A stretch of DNA of 64,000 nt from Lachnospiraceae bacterium. Its GTDB lineage: Bacteria > Bacillota_A > Clostridia > Lachnospirales > Lachnospiraceae. This document shows, in pieces, positions 7,181 through 15,529 of this stretch (position 1 is the first letter of the stretch; each line of letters starts with the position of its first letter). The position numbers were made by a program, and so were the translations under genes. The notes under the pieces were generated by a model, which was given only the letters and a program-made list of their open reading frames with translations, was not told the origin of the DNA and did no database searches. Location of the stretch: the NCBI GenBank assembly GCA_021770615.1, contig JAETQR010000016.1, positions 20,031 through 84,030 on the forward strand, in the 5' to 3' direction.

Positions 7181-7972
7181 ATGATAGATCAGTGTTATGT
7201 GGTATTAGGGATCATGTTGCCTTTTTTGGGGACGTCGATCGGCGCAGCGTTTGTCTTATTTTTAAAAAAATCAATGAGTGAGAAATTATCGACGATTCTG
7301 ATGGGTTTTACTTCGGGAGTGATGATGGCGGCAGCCGTGTGGTCGCTTTTGATTCCTTCTATTGATATGTCGGGGAGTATGGGAAGACTTTCTTTTTTTC
7401 CTGCGGCGAGTGGTTTTCTGGCAGGGATCTTGTTTCTTTTGTTACTTGACCGTCTGATCCCGCATTTGCACGCAAAGACAAACCATAGGGAGGGACCAGA
7501 AGGACACCTGAAAAAGATCACGATGATGGTACTTGCAGTCACCCTTCACAACATTCCCGAGGGAATGGCGGTAGGAGTGGCTTTTTCAGATTGTTTATCA
7601 GAGGTGGGTACCGTGACGCTTGCGGGTGCTTTTTTGCTCTCTTTTGGTATTGCCTTACAGAATATTCCGGAAGGAGCGATCATTTCCATGCCGTTAAAAG
7701 AATCGGGGAAGGGCCGTCTGCAGTCGTTGGGTTTTGGGGTATTGTCAGGGGCGGTAGAGCCGGTGGCAGCGTTGTTTACGCTTCTTCTTACGAAACAGAT
7801 ACAGAGTATGCTATCTTATCTGCTCGCTTTTGCTGCCGGAGCGATGGTGTATGTGATCGTGGAAGAGCTTGTTCCGGAATCATCGGGAGGAGAAAATTCA
7901 GATATGGGGACGATTGGTTTTGCGGTCGGATTTATTATTATGATGGTCATGGATGTGGCGTTTGGAGGATAA
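7181..7972 (+). CDS. ZIP-family divalent metal transporter
   Basis: 263 residues from ATG 7181. Eight hydrophobic segments are visible, with the family signatures H-N-I-P-E-G in helix IV and Q-N-I-P-E-G-A in helix V, which form the binuclear metal site, and E-E-L-V-P-E near the end. ZIP proteins (ZupT/GufA branch) import zinc, manganese or iron. The loop between helices III and IV is short and His-poor. The frame extends upstream to a TTG at 7133 through a hairpin, which I consider untranslated; no good ribosome binding site marks 7181, so the start is uncertain by a few codons. Confidence 0.9.
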   Translation: MIDQCYVVLGIMLPFLGTSIGAAFVLFLKKSMSEKLSTILMGFTSGVMMAAAVWSLLIPSIDMSGSMGRLSFFPAASGFLAGILFLLLLDRLIPHLHAKTNHREGPEGHLKKITMMVLAVTLHNIPEGMAVGVAFSDCLSEVGTVTLAGAFLLSFGIALQNIPEGAIISMPLKESGKGRLQSLGFGVLSGAVEPVAALFTLLLTKQIQSMLSYLLAFAAGAMVYVIVEELVPESSGGENSDMGTIGFAVGFIIMMVMDVAFGG

Positions 7973-8041
7973 AAATCGGAGTTCTTTTTTGCCTGTCCTT
8001 TCATATACTTAATTAGAATCATGTATATGAAGGAGGCTGTT

Positions 8042-9067
8042 TTGGAATATATACGTAAAATTATATATTTAAACGAGTATGGTGACGGTTCCTGTGGTGG
8101 AAATGCCGGCTTTGCAAAGATATCCAAAAAAAAGACAAGATTGAAAATAGAAATAAACCTTTCGTTGAAAGGAACGCTTCAGGATGAGAAAATTTATCTT
8201 CTGGACAGAGACAACAATGTTGTAAATAAAGTTTTTTTTGGAACAATACCGTCAGATGATAAAAACATCCTGATATTCAGAGACGGTGATGAAACATCGG
8301 ATATAAAAGGTGAAGTGATCGGGATTATGATCGGAGGAGAGAATTATATTGCATGTGCGGGAACGACGGATGCAGATGTTCAGGTCACAGATTTTATCCG
8401 GCAGGAGACAGCCGGGCCGGTAACAGAAATGGAAACAGATGATCAGGAGACTGCGGCTATAGCAGCAGTAGTGAAAGAAAATGACGCGGAAGGGACAGAT
8501 TTGGAGGCAGCCGAAGATGTTTCCGGAAGAGAAAACGAGATAACAGGGGAATGTCTGACGGAACAAAAACGGGAGGAGGAAATGGTGGAACAGATAAAAA
8601 CAGAGGAAGAGAATAATGGAGGAGAGGAGGTAGAAGCAGGAAAGGAGGAAGAAGAGGAAGAAATCATCCAGGTGGAGATCGAAGAGGCTCACGATGAAGA
8701 ATATGAATATCGCAAGATATTTAAAAATTGTGCCAATATGTATCCATTCGAGGATGATGAGATGGAGGAGAGTGTCCAGATTTCGCCGGGTGATCTCTCT
8801 GACTTTCCCAAGAGGTTCTGGCATCTTGCCAGTAACTCATTTTTGCTTGAGGGATATTATAAATACCGGCATCTGGTTTTTGTGAGGGCAAACGGAAAGC
8901 TGTATCTGGGGATACCTGGGCAGTATCACCGTCGGGATAAATTCCTTGCGGATATGTTCGGATTTAAAAGTTTTAAAAGTATATACAGACGGGCTGTAAA
9001 GCTGGGTGATTTTGGTTACTGGCTGATGGAGATCAATGTCCTGCCTTCGGATCAGGAATACACATAA
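8042..9067 (+). CDS. Conserved Lachnospiraceae protein with long acidic linker (DUF6128-like C-terminal domain)
   Basis: 341 residues. TTG 8042 is the likely start because AAGGAGG (8030-8036) lies 5 bp upstream; earlier ATGs overlap or precede that site. A compact N-terminal domain (residues 1-105, starting E-Y-I-R-K-I-I-Y-L-N-E-Y-G) is followed by about 100 residues dominated by Glu, and a C-terminal domain with M-Y-P-F-E-D-D, W-H-L-A-S-N-S-F-L-L-E-G-Y-Y and G-I-P-G-Q-Y-H. I associate the C-terminal domain with DUF6128 from memory. No catalytic motif, signal or membrane segment is seen. Function unknown; a cell-envelope or sporulation scaffold role would be guesswork. Confidence 0.8.
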   Translation: MEYIRKIIYLNEYGDGSCGGNAGFAKISKKKTRLKIEINLSLKGTLQDEKIYLLDRDNNVVNKVFFGTIPSDDKNILIFRDGDETSDIKGEVIGIMIGGENYIACAGTTDADVQVTDFIRQETAGPVTEMETDDQETAAIAAVVKENDAEGTDLEAAEDVSGRENEITGECLTEQKREEEMVEQIKTEEENNGGEEVEAGKEEEEEEIIQVEIEEAHDEEYEYRKIFKNCANMYPFEDDEMEESVQISPGDLSDFPKRFWHLASNSFLLEGYYKYRHLVFVRANGKLYLGIPGQYHRRDKFLADMFGFKSFKSIYRRAVKLGDFGYWLMEINVLPSDQEYT

Positions 9068-9280
9068 AAGCCCCTTGTTTTTCCATGTATTGGCAATATG
9101 CATAAAAAATAATATCTTCGCAGCCGAATGCACGAATCATTCCACAGAGCCTCAAGCGTGGGAATCGTGTTCAGCAAAGGCTTCCACGATTCCCTGAGTC
9201 TCAGTTCCATCGTGTATAATGCTGCTCATCTTATTATTTTTTATGCATATTGCCAGACACCTTGATGACAAGGGGTTTTT
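9066..9280. repeat. 215-bp nested palindromic element, terminator-like
   Basis: Outer arms AAAAGCCCCTTGT (9066-9078) and ACAAGGGGTTTTT (9268-9280) enclose a perfect 23-bp inverted repeat at 9091-9113 and 9233-9255 beginning TGGCAATATGCAT. An inner 10-bp pair GGGAATCGTG/CACGATTCCC lies between them. The element starts on the stop codon of the preceding gene, and its right outer arm ends in T5, so it can end transcription from the left. It occupies a convergent intergenic gap together with the next element; no coding sequence is seen in 9068-9390. Confidence 0.75.
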
Positions 9281-9285
9281 GATAT

Positions 9286-9368
9286 CCTAGTCCTGATGAT
9301 GTTGGGGTCAAAAATCCCTTCGGGGCAAAACCGAAGCATCTTTTTGCCCCAGCATCATCCTGACTAGG
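9286..9368. repeat. 83-bp inverted repeat between convergent genes, bidirectional terminator candidate
   Basis: The arms 9286-9314 and 9341-9368 are inverted copies of about 28 bp starting CCTAGTC, with three differences; the distal ends of the stem are GGGG/CCCC and A5/T5. It lies just 3' of asnB on the minus strand. It may serve both strands as a terminator. Confidence 0.65.
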
Positions 9369-9390
9369 AAGGTTTTTCATATTCTGAAAA

Positions 9391-11271
9391 TTAAAGAATA
9401 GAATATTTCCTGATCCAATACCCTGTCTGGAGAAGATAGGCTAACATCTGCGGTCCGGCCATTAATTGGCCATACCATGGTTTCCCGTAATCACTCGGAG
9501 TGTGAAGAAAGTGTTCCAGTTTTTGTGGATCGACGATATCTTTCAGAGGAGAGTTAGTTTCACTCATCATCGCTTTTAATCTGCCGGCGAGCAGGGCTTC
9601 ATAAGCGGGATCATAAGTTTTGGGATAGGGACTTTTTTTCCGGTATAGTACGGAATCCGGGAGAAGTCCCTTTCCGCTTTCCTGCAGCAGGCTTTTTGTC
9701 TGGCCGTTATGACATTTCATATCCCATGGGATATTATAGACGTAGCTTAGGATACGGTGGTCGGCAAAAGGAACTCTTGCCTCCAGACCCGAATACATAC
9801 TTGCCCGGTCCATACGGTTTAAAAGAGTCATCATAAACCATCGTATGTTCAGCCAGGCAATCTCACGGCGTCTGGCTTCGGATGGACTGTCTTCCGGGCA
9901 GCGGGGTGTTTCTGAAATCGTGGAAAGATATGCACCTCTGGAATATTCTTCCATATCCAGACTGTGGATAAATTCGTCCCGGAGAAGCGCTTTCCGTGCA
10001 CTCATATCCCATGACCAGGGAAAGGTGTTTTTGCTCCAGAGAGTTTCATTGTGAAACCACGGGTATCCGCCAAATATCTCATCCGCACATTCTCCGGTCA
10101 GGGCAACCTGGTTTGTCTGTGCGACCAGTTCGCAAAAATACAGCATGGAAGATTCCACATCGGCCATACATGGAAAATCTCTTGCATCCACTGCTTTATA
10201 CAGGTAATCAGCCTGTGTCTGGTTATCACATTCGAGAAAAGTATGATAGCTGCCGATGTGTTCTGACATCTGTTTGGCGAAAGGGCGGTCTAAAGAAGAC
10301 TGAAACGCATTTGCCTTAAAGTTTTTGTTATTATCTTTAAAATCAAAGGAAAATGTATTTAAAACAGCATCCTGCTCTTTTAGCTTTTTCTGACATATCG
10401 CAGATACCAGTGAACTGTCCAGGCCACCGGATAAAAAGCTGCAGATCGGAATATCAGATACCATCTGCCGCCCGATGCTGTCATCGATCAGCCATCGTAC
10501 TTTATCTACCGTGTCTTTGTAAGAGTCTGTATGCGGTTTCGCCTCAAGAGACCAGAAGAAATTTTTGTGACATGTATAGTGAGGCCCGGATGGTGTCCTG
10601 GTGATCCGGAGATACTGTCCCGGAAGAACCTCATACATATCCTTAAAACCGCCTTTTCCCGGTGTTCTGGCTGGACCGAGGGAAAAAATTTCATTCCAGC
10701 ATGCTGCGTCTGCTGCCGGACGGATCCCGTAAGCAAATAATGCTTTTGGTTCGGAGCCAAAAACAATGGTTTCGTTAGCATCCTGGAAAAATAGTGGTTT
10801 TACCCCCAGGGGATCCCTGACCAGAAAAAGTTCATTGGCAGTATGGTCATAAATGGCAAAAGCAAAGATTCCATTTAAGCGGGAAAAAATTTCCGTTCCT
10901 ATGGCAAGATATCCGTTCAGAATGACTTCCGTATCACCTGTGGTGCGCCACCGGAGAGGGTAAGAAGAAAGCATGTTTTTTAATTCTCTTGTATTGTAAA
11001 TTTCGCCATTATAGGCAATGGTCGCTGTCCGTCCACGGTATGAGCAGGTCATAGGCTGTATGCCTCCCCGGATATCACGGATGGATAATCTTGTGTGTGC
11101 GAGGCCGGCATGGCTGAACAGGGCGACGTGTTCGTCGTTTGGCCCCCTGTGGCGCAGGCTCTCTTTCATCCGGACCAGTTTTTTATGCCATTTATTTTCC
11201 CTTTTATTCCCACCGTAGGCAGAAGATAAAAAATCATAGTTATTTTGATAAAAACCAGCAATACCGCACAT
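9391..11271 (-). CDS. asnB: Glutamine-hydrolysing asparagine synthase
   Basis: 626 residues. It begins M-C-G-I-A-G, so the catalytic Cys2 of the class-II glutamine amidotransferase domain is in place. The synthetase half carries the ATP-pyrophosphatase loop S-G-G-L-D-S-S at about residue 280 and the A-R-V-P-F-A-D motif. AAAGGAG lies upstream of the ATG. It converts aspartate, glutamine and ATP to asparagine. It is the third gene of a minus-strand group dpaA-dpaB-asnB, separated by 60 bp from dpaB. In Bacillus the spoVF genes are followed by asd-dapG-dapA instead, so asnB here is an unusual neighbour. Confidence 0.95.
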   Translation of the reverse strand: MCGIAGFYQNNYDFLSSAYGGNKRENKWHKKLVRMKESLRHRGPNDEHVALFSHAGLAHTRLSIRDIRGGIQPMTCSYRGRTATIAYNGEIYNTRELKNMLSSYPLRWRTTGDTEVILNGYLAIGTEIFSRLNGIFAFAIYDHTANELFLVRDPLGVKPLFFQDANETIVFGSEPKALFAYGIRPAADAACWNEIFSLGPARTPGKGGFKDMYEVLPGQYLRITRTPSGPHYTCHKNFFWSLEAKPHTDSYKDTVDKVRWLIDDSIGRQMVSDIPICSFLSGGLDSSLVSAICQKKLKEQDAVLNTFSFDFKDNNKNFKANAFQSSLDRPFAKQMSEHIGSYHTFLECDNQTQADYLYKAVDARDFPCMADVESSMLYFCELVAQTNQVALTGECADEIFGGYPWFHNETLWSKNTFPWSWDMSARKALLRDEFIHSLDMEEYSRGAYLSTISETPRCPEDSPSEARRREIAWLNIRWFMMTLLNRMDRASMYSGLEARVPFADHRILSYVYNIPWDMKCHNGQTKSLLQESGKGLLPDSVLYRKKSPYPKTYDPAYEALLAGRLKAMMSETNSPLKDIVDPQKLEHFLHTPSDYGKPWYGQLMAGPQMLAYLLQTGYWIRKYSIL

Positions 11272-11331
11272 ATTAACTCCTTTCTACTGTTTTTTGAAAT
11301 GACTGTCCTGCTATGCTGTCCTGTGCAGGAA

Positions 11332-11931
11332 CTATTCAGGCCGTGGCCCCTGTATGACCGGCTGGAGCTGGCGGCCTTTCAGTGCCTGCTCGATGGTGTC
11401 GGTCAGAAATTCAATATGTGCGATCATGGAATTTGGTTTTGATTTATAATTATCCTGACCAAAAGGGATAAAATATATATTTTTTGTATTTAAAAGGATT
11501 CCGATATTTTTCAGGTTCATCCCCAGTGCATCATTTGTAGAAAGTGCTACGACGAGTGGACGGTTGTTTCTCAGATGTGCTTTTGCTGCCATGAGAACAG
11601 GAGTATCGGAGATGCCGTTTGCCAGTTTGGAAAGAGTATTTCCGGTACATGGTGCGATGACCAGTATATCAAAGAGGGCATTTGGTCCGATCGGTTCGGC
11701 ATCCGGTATTGTAGTGATCGGTTTTTTTCCGGTAAGGTCTTCTGCCTGTTTCAGAAAATCACTGCATTTTCCAAAACGGCTGTCTGTAGTGGAAGCGTGA
11801 TCTGAAAAGATCGGATACAGATCCGCACCTGTTTCTGATAATTTCTTTAGTTCTCCAAAAACTTTTTCATAAGTACAATAGGAGCCGGTTATTGCCACCC
11901 CTATGTTCTTATTTGAAAAATCAACAGACAT
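11332..11931 (-). CDS. spoVFB: Dipicolinate synthase subunit B (flavoprotein)
   Basis: 199 residues, family length. It carries the flavoprotein fold of SpoVFB/DpaB: G-V-A-I-T-G-S-Y-C-T-Y near residue 10, I-A-P-C-T-G-N-T-L-S-K-L-A near 95, and a C-terminal F-V/I-P-F-G-Q-D-N region. With DpaA it oxidises dihydrodipicolinate to dipicolinic acid, the calcium-chelating core metabolite of spores. It follows dpaA after 26 bp. Expression in the mother cell under sigma-K is expected from the family. Confidence 0.94.
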   Translation of the reverse strand: MSVDFSNKNIGVAITGSYCTYEKVFGELKKLSETGADLYPIFSDHASTTDSRFGKCSDFLKQAEDLTGKKPITTIPDAEPIGPNALFDILVIAPCTGNTLSKLANGISDTPVLMAAKAHLRNNRPLVVALSTNDALGMNLKNIGILLNTKNIYFIPFGQDNYKSKPNSMIAHIEFLTDTIEQALKGRQLQPVIQGPRPE

Positions 11932-11957
11932 TGTTTTTTTCCTTTCTGATAAAATAG

Positions 11958-12761
11958 TTATAGGTTAAAATGCCGGCAGATTTCCTTTGCAATAAGCGTG
12001 CCTGCCGTCTTTGGTGCGTATTTTCCCGGAATTCCCGGGCAGGAAATAACACTTTCGGAAAAGTGGGCCGGGGGATGCAGAGCAGTGGAAGCAATATTAA
12101 AGATCGTACAGTTTTCAGGAAAGCTTCTCCATATATTATCGTTAAAAGGATTGGATGGAACTGTGTTTATCAGTGTATTAATCTGATGAACAGGATGGTG
12201 TTTGTCGTATAATTCTTTTGGTGTGATTATTTGATAATGCTTTGTTTTAGCTGATTTGAGGGTAGACGGATTTGTGTCATAAATGTATATTTCATCCGTA
12301 AAAATATTCAAAACATCAGCTATTTCACTGCCGCATTTTCCATATCCCGTGATCAGGGTACGAAAGTCACTGATGGAAAAGGAGGTCTTTTCGAGAAGAG
12401 AGATCAAAAGCCCTTCTGCGGTAAGGCGTGCGTTTTTCATGGACAGGTCTTCCGATCCCAGCACATCGTAATATTTAATGCCGTGAACCGTGCAGTAGTG
12501 CATTACCTCTTTGGGTAAATTTCCTCCTATGATGATGTGGGACGAATTTAACATGCCAAGAAAACTGTCAAGCCGTATAGATGGTTTCAGGCTTGTGTTT
12601 AGAAAGAATTTATCTTTTGTAAAGGGAATTCCGCAGATGACATAACCGGAGTTATCAATATCTGCATAGGAAGAACATAGCTTTCCTCCTTTTTTTTCCA
12701 TATAAATGGATACATATTCCATTCTTTCATCTACTGGAAGAATTGAGATGGATGGATGCAT
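11958..12761 (-). CDS. spoVFA: Dipicolinate synthase subunit A
   Basis: 267 residues from ATG 12761, chosen because AGGAG lies 7 bp upstream. The frame continues about 90 codons further upstream, but that part would run through the promoter and SRP RNA gene and is not credible. The C-terminal half is an NAD(P)-binding domain with T-G-Y-G-K-C-G-S-E-I near residue 165 and the DpaA end P-G-I-P-G-K-Y-A-P-K-T-A-G-T-L-I. The N-terminal third is diverged and shorter than the roughly 297-residue Bacillus protein. On the minus strand, CATATAATG upstream resembles a sigma-K -10, a weak call. Confidence 0.9.
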   Translation of the reverse strand: MHPSISILPVDERMEYVSIYMEKKGGKLCSSYADIDNSGYVICGIPFTKDKFFLNTSLKPSIRLDSFLGMLNSSHIIIGGNLPKEVMHYCTVHGIKYYDVLGSEDLSMKNARLTAEGLLISLLEKTSFSISDFRTLITGYGKCGSEIADVLNIFTDEIYIYDTNPSTLKSAKTKHYQIITPKELYDKHHPVHQINTLINTVPSNPFNDNIWRSFPENCTIFNIASTALHPPAHFSESVISCPGIPGKYAPKTAGTLIAKEICRHFNL

Positions 12762-12825
12762 AAGACCGCTCCTGAAACAGTACTTATCAACATTATATGT
12801 AACAGGTTTTTTGGGTGTGAAAATC

Positions 12826-12854
12826 TTGACATAAGCATGAAAAACCATTATACT
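12826..12854 (+). promoter_or_regulatory. Promoter of the SRP RNA gene
   Basis: TTGACA (12826-12831), 17-bp spacer, TATACT (12849-12854). Transcription would begin near 12861, about 37 nt before the mature RNA, which agrees with the known 5'-extended precursor of Bacillus scRNA. The divergent dpaA promoter lies in the same 136-bp gap. Confidence 0.75.
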
Positions 12855-12897
12855 TACTTTGTGTGAGTATACGCACATGTCATATATGTTAAGATTT

Positions 12898-13160
12898 CCG
12901 TGCAGCCGGGGAGATAGCGGTGCCCTGTACCTGCAATCCGCTATAGCAGGGGTGTTGTCTTGCCTAGGGTCTTTTGATAAAGAGCTGCCCTTTACAAGTG
13001 GCGTTGACATCCGGGTCTTACGCAACAGGAACTTGTGAACCGTGTCAGGTCAGGAATGAAGCAGCACTAAGCAAATCTTTCTGTGTGTCGTGAGGGCGCC
13101 TGGATCGAGTTAACTGTGGAGGTAACGTCTTTAAAAACAGATTCGAAGCGGGGCGCACGG
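12898..13160 (+). ncRNA. ffs: Signal recognition particle RNA, large Firmicutes type with Alu domain
   Basis: About 263 nt. The 5' end CCGTGC pairs with the 3' end GCACGG. The S-domain hairpin is plain: G-T-C-A-G-G-T-C-A-G-G-A-A-T-G-A-A-G-C-A-G-C-A (around 13050-13072) is the conserved Ffh-binding helix 8 sequence with its GGAA-type tetraloop. The 5' part has the Alu-domain features of the long Bacillus/Clostridium scRNA. It scaffolds Ffh for co-translational targeting. Ends are set by the terminal pairing and could be off by a few bases. Confidence 0.93.
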
Positions 13161-13193
13161 ATTATTTATCTAATTGGGTAAAGAGGGAATAAA

Positions 13194-15512
13194 ATGGAAA
13201 ATAAAGCTCAGGTTACGTTGAACAATATGAATTCGATCGGCAGTGGAACTGTTTTGTACGAAAAAGGTGACCCTGTTGAGTCCATTGGTCTGCTCGTGAA
13301 AGGAAGAGTAGAGGCAGTTGCAGATGGCGCATGTACAATTCTGGCATCAGGAAATTTTTTGGGCGTATGTGATGTGGACAGAGGGATTCATGAATTCACA
13401 TATACGGCGAAAGATGATTCCGTCGTTTTTGTACTGCCTGTAAAGGGAGTGGAAAGTATTCAGAATTTGTTGAAGGTAAAGCCTGAGTATTGTGGTCTTC
13501 TGGTTACTTCTTTAAATTTTTTTATTATAGAATTAAATAAGCGATTGGCGCAGTTGAGACAGGAAAGTAATTTGTTGTCTGACTTCCTGCATGAAAAGTT
13601 CGATCTGTGTGGGGAGATGGGAAAAAGCAATGATATCAGCCTGGAGATCGTGGATACGGTGGATCGAATCAAGAGATATTCGATGGAAGATCCTGGATTA
13701 TCCGAAAAACTTGACTATTATCTGAATAGTGGGGAGCTTCCGATCGATGCCCAGAAAAAATATTTTGGCGGAAGCAGTTATATTGCCATGTTCCATTACC
13801 AGGAGCAGTGTGAGGTTATTTATTCCCTGATCAAGGGGTGTGATTTTTATGGAAAAAATCTTTTTAAATATTTCAGGAGCCTTATCATGGATGAGGACAG
13901 TCTGTTTAATACGATCAGTAAACTTGCCCTTGCTTTGACAGAGAAGGGGAACCGCAATTCGATCGTTGACAGGGCGGTGGATGAAATCGTCGAGAAGATC
14001 AATGAAACGGAGCTGTTTTTGACGGAAAAGGCAGGTATGGATATCTCCTTAGACAGAGAGCGTATGGAAAAATTGTACTTTGCACTTTTGTCAGGAGATA
14101 CGGTGGCAGATGAAGAAATTGAAGAACTGGATACGCCGGGCATCGAGTATTTGTATGATTCACTGGAGCAGATCACGGAGTATGCACCGGTGCATCTTAA
14201 AGTGAAGAGTGAATTCAAAGAAAATATTGAGAAGTTTATTTCTCTTGGTGATAAATTTGATAAGGCGCCGGAAGTAACAGCACTTCGGAAGCAGATCACA
14301 AATGGATTTTTTGAGATTTATGAAGCTGTTATATTCCGAAGTTTTGAGGATAAAGATATGCCTCTGGCAGTAAAGCTTTTTCTGGATTTTGGATTTGTCA
14401 GTGAGAAACTGTTGACAGAAGAAGAACTTAAGACGATCCTTTCATTGCGGCCGAAGAAATACAGCAGTGGGGATGGATGCCATATGTATACGATGCGCCG
14501 TTGGCTCAAGGCAGTGTACGATGGTGTGAAGAGTACGTCTAAAAATGAATATGATCTTGACTATGAGCAGCATCTGCGCGAACTTGTGAAAGAAAAGAAA
14601 CTTGAGAAGAAAGAGGTTGCCAGAGAACTTGCAGATAAAGATAAAAGAACACGTTTTGAGTGCCAGAATATGTTCCGTTATGCAGACAGGGTGGTCAGCG
14701 GTAATATCAGTGCCTTTGTGCCGGTGTTGTGCTCGGATGGGATTTTTAACAGCATCACAAACGCTTATGTTACCGAGGAAAAGATTAATCTGGCTGCAAA
14801 AAAAATAGAAGAAATTGATTATTCTGTTTTTTATAAAGACAGACTTGTTTCGTATGAAAAAATTGATGTGTCAAAGACTACGGTCATCGACCGGATTCCA
14901 CCGGACGTCATAGCCTTTCCGATATATGGTAAAAATTGTATTATGTGGCAGGATATCGCAGGGAAGCGAAGAAGTACAAAGGGAAGGATCTTTATGCCGA
15001 TTCTTTTGGAGAAGGACATGGACAGTGAGATGATTCGTCTTTTTGCCGCATTTCGTTGGGAAAAATGCCGTACGGATATGGGAAGCAGATGGAACGATTT
15101 CCGTTATCCGTCACTTACCAGTGAATATTCAGACTATTTACAGTTTTACCGGAAGAATCCGGAATTGACCCAGGAGAGAAAGACAAAGATCAGAGCCCAG
15201 CTGCAACAGTGTAACAACAGGCATAAAGATGTGTTTACAAAGGACTATATGGACTGGATCCAGAAGGAGTCCAGAGGAGCGATGAAGCTCAGTCGTGTAG
15301 CGAGAAATATCATGTTCACATATTGTCCGCTTTCCAGTGATGTGTATAAGGCGATCGAAGGACAGACAATCTATGCGGAGGCAGCGAAAAAGTATATACG
15401 GGAAAACCGTGCGGCGATAAAAAATGTAGAAATGGTCATACACAAATTTGAAAGAGAGGGAATGGATGTTCCCGAAGAATTACAAGATACGCTTGAGTAT
15501 TTGAGGGGCTGA
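13194..15512 (+). CDS. Cyclic-nucleotide-binding-domain protein with a long C-terminal region of unknown function
   Basis: 772 residues, ATG behind AAGAGGG. Residues about 10-115 form a Crp/cNMP-type beta-roll (G-T-V-L-Y-E-K-G-D-P-V-E-S-I-G-L-L-V-K-G-R-V-E with L-A-S-G-N-F-L-G). No helix-turn-helix follows, so it is not a normal transcription factor. The next about 330 residues are mostly helical. From about 400 on there is a globular region with R-W-L-K-A-V-Y, C-S-D-G-I-F-N-S and R-W-N-D-F-R-Y-P-S-L. I do not recognise that part. It forms a pair with the TPR/AAA-like gene 17 bp downstream and sits directly after the SRP RNA gene with no clear terminator in between. Confidence 0.82.
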   Translation: MENKAQVTLNNMNSIGSGTVLYEKGDPVESIGLLVKGRVEAVADGACTILASGNFLGVCDVDRGIHEFTYTAKDDSVVFVLPVKGVESIQNLLKVKPEYCGLLVTSLNFFIIELNKRLAQLRQESNLLSDFLHEKFDLCGEMGKSNDISLEIVDTVDRIKRYSMEDPGLSEKLDYYLNSGELPIDAQKKYFGGSSYIAMFHYQEQCEVIYSLIKGCDFYGKNLFKYFRSLIMDEDSLFNTISKLALALTEKGNRNSIVDRAVDEIVEKINETELFLTEKAGMDISLDRERMEKLYFALLSGDTVADEEIEELDTPGIEYLYDSLEQITEYAPVHLKVKSEFKENIEKFISLGDKFDKAPEVTALRKQITNGFFEIYEAVIFRSFEDKDMPLAVKLFLDFGFVSEKLLTEEELKTILSLRPKKYSSGDGCHMYTMRRWLKAVYDGVKSTSKNEYDLDYEQHLRELVKEKKLEKKEVARELADKDKRTRFECQNMFRYADRVVSGNISAFVPVLCSDGIFNSITNAYVTEEKINLAAKKIEEIDYSVFYKDRLVSYEKIDVSKTTVIDRIPPDVIAFPIYGKNCIMWQDIAGKRRSTKGRIFMPILLEKDMDSEMIRLFAAFRWEKCRTDMGSRWNDFRYPSLTSEYSDYLQFYRKNPELTQERKTKIRAQLQQCNNRHKDVFTKDYMDWIQKESRGAMKLSRVARNIMFTYCPLSSDVYKAIEGQTIYAEAAKKYIRENRAAIKNVEMVIHKFEREGMDVPEELQDTLEYLRG

Positions 15513-15529
15513 GCCCGAGTGAGGTTGTT

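Noticed and set aside
12762..13025. Extension of the dpaA reading frame by about 90 codons upstream
   Set aside because: It would run through the SRP RNA promoter and gene on the opposite strand, has no ribosome binding site at its start, and the extra residues do not resemble DpaA.
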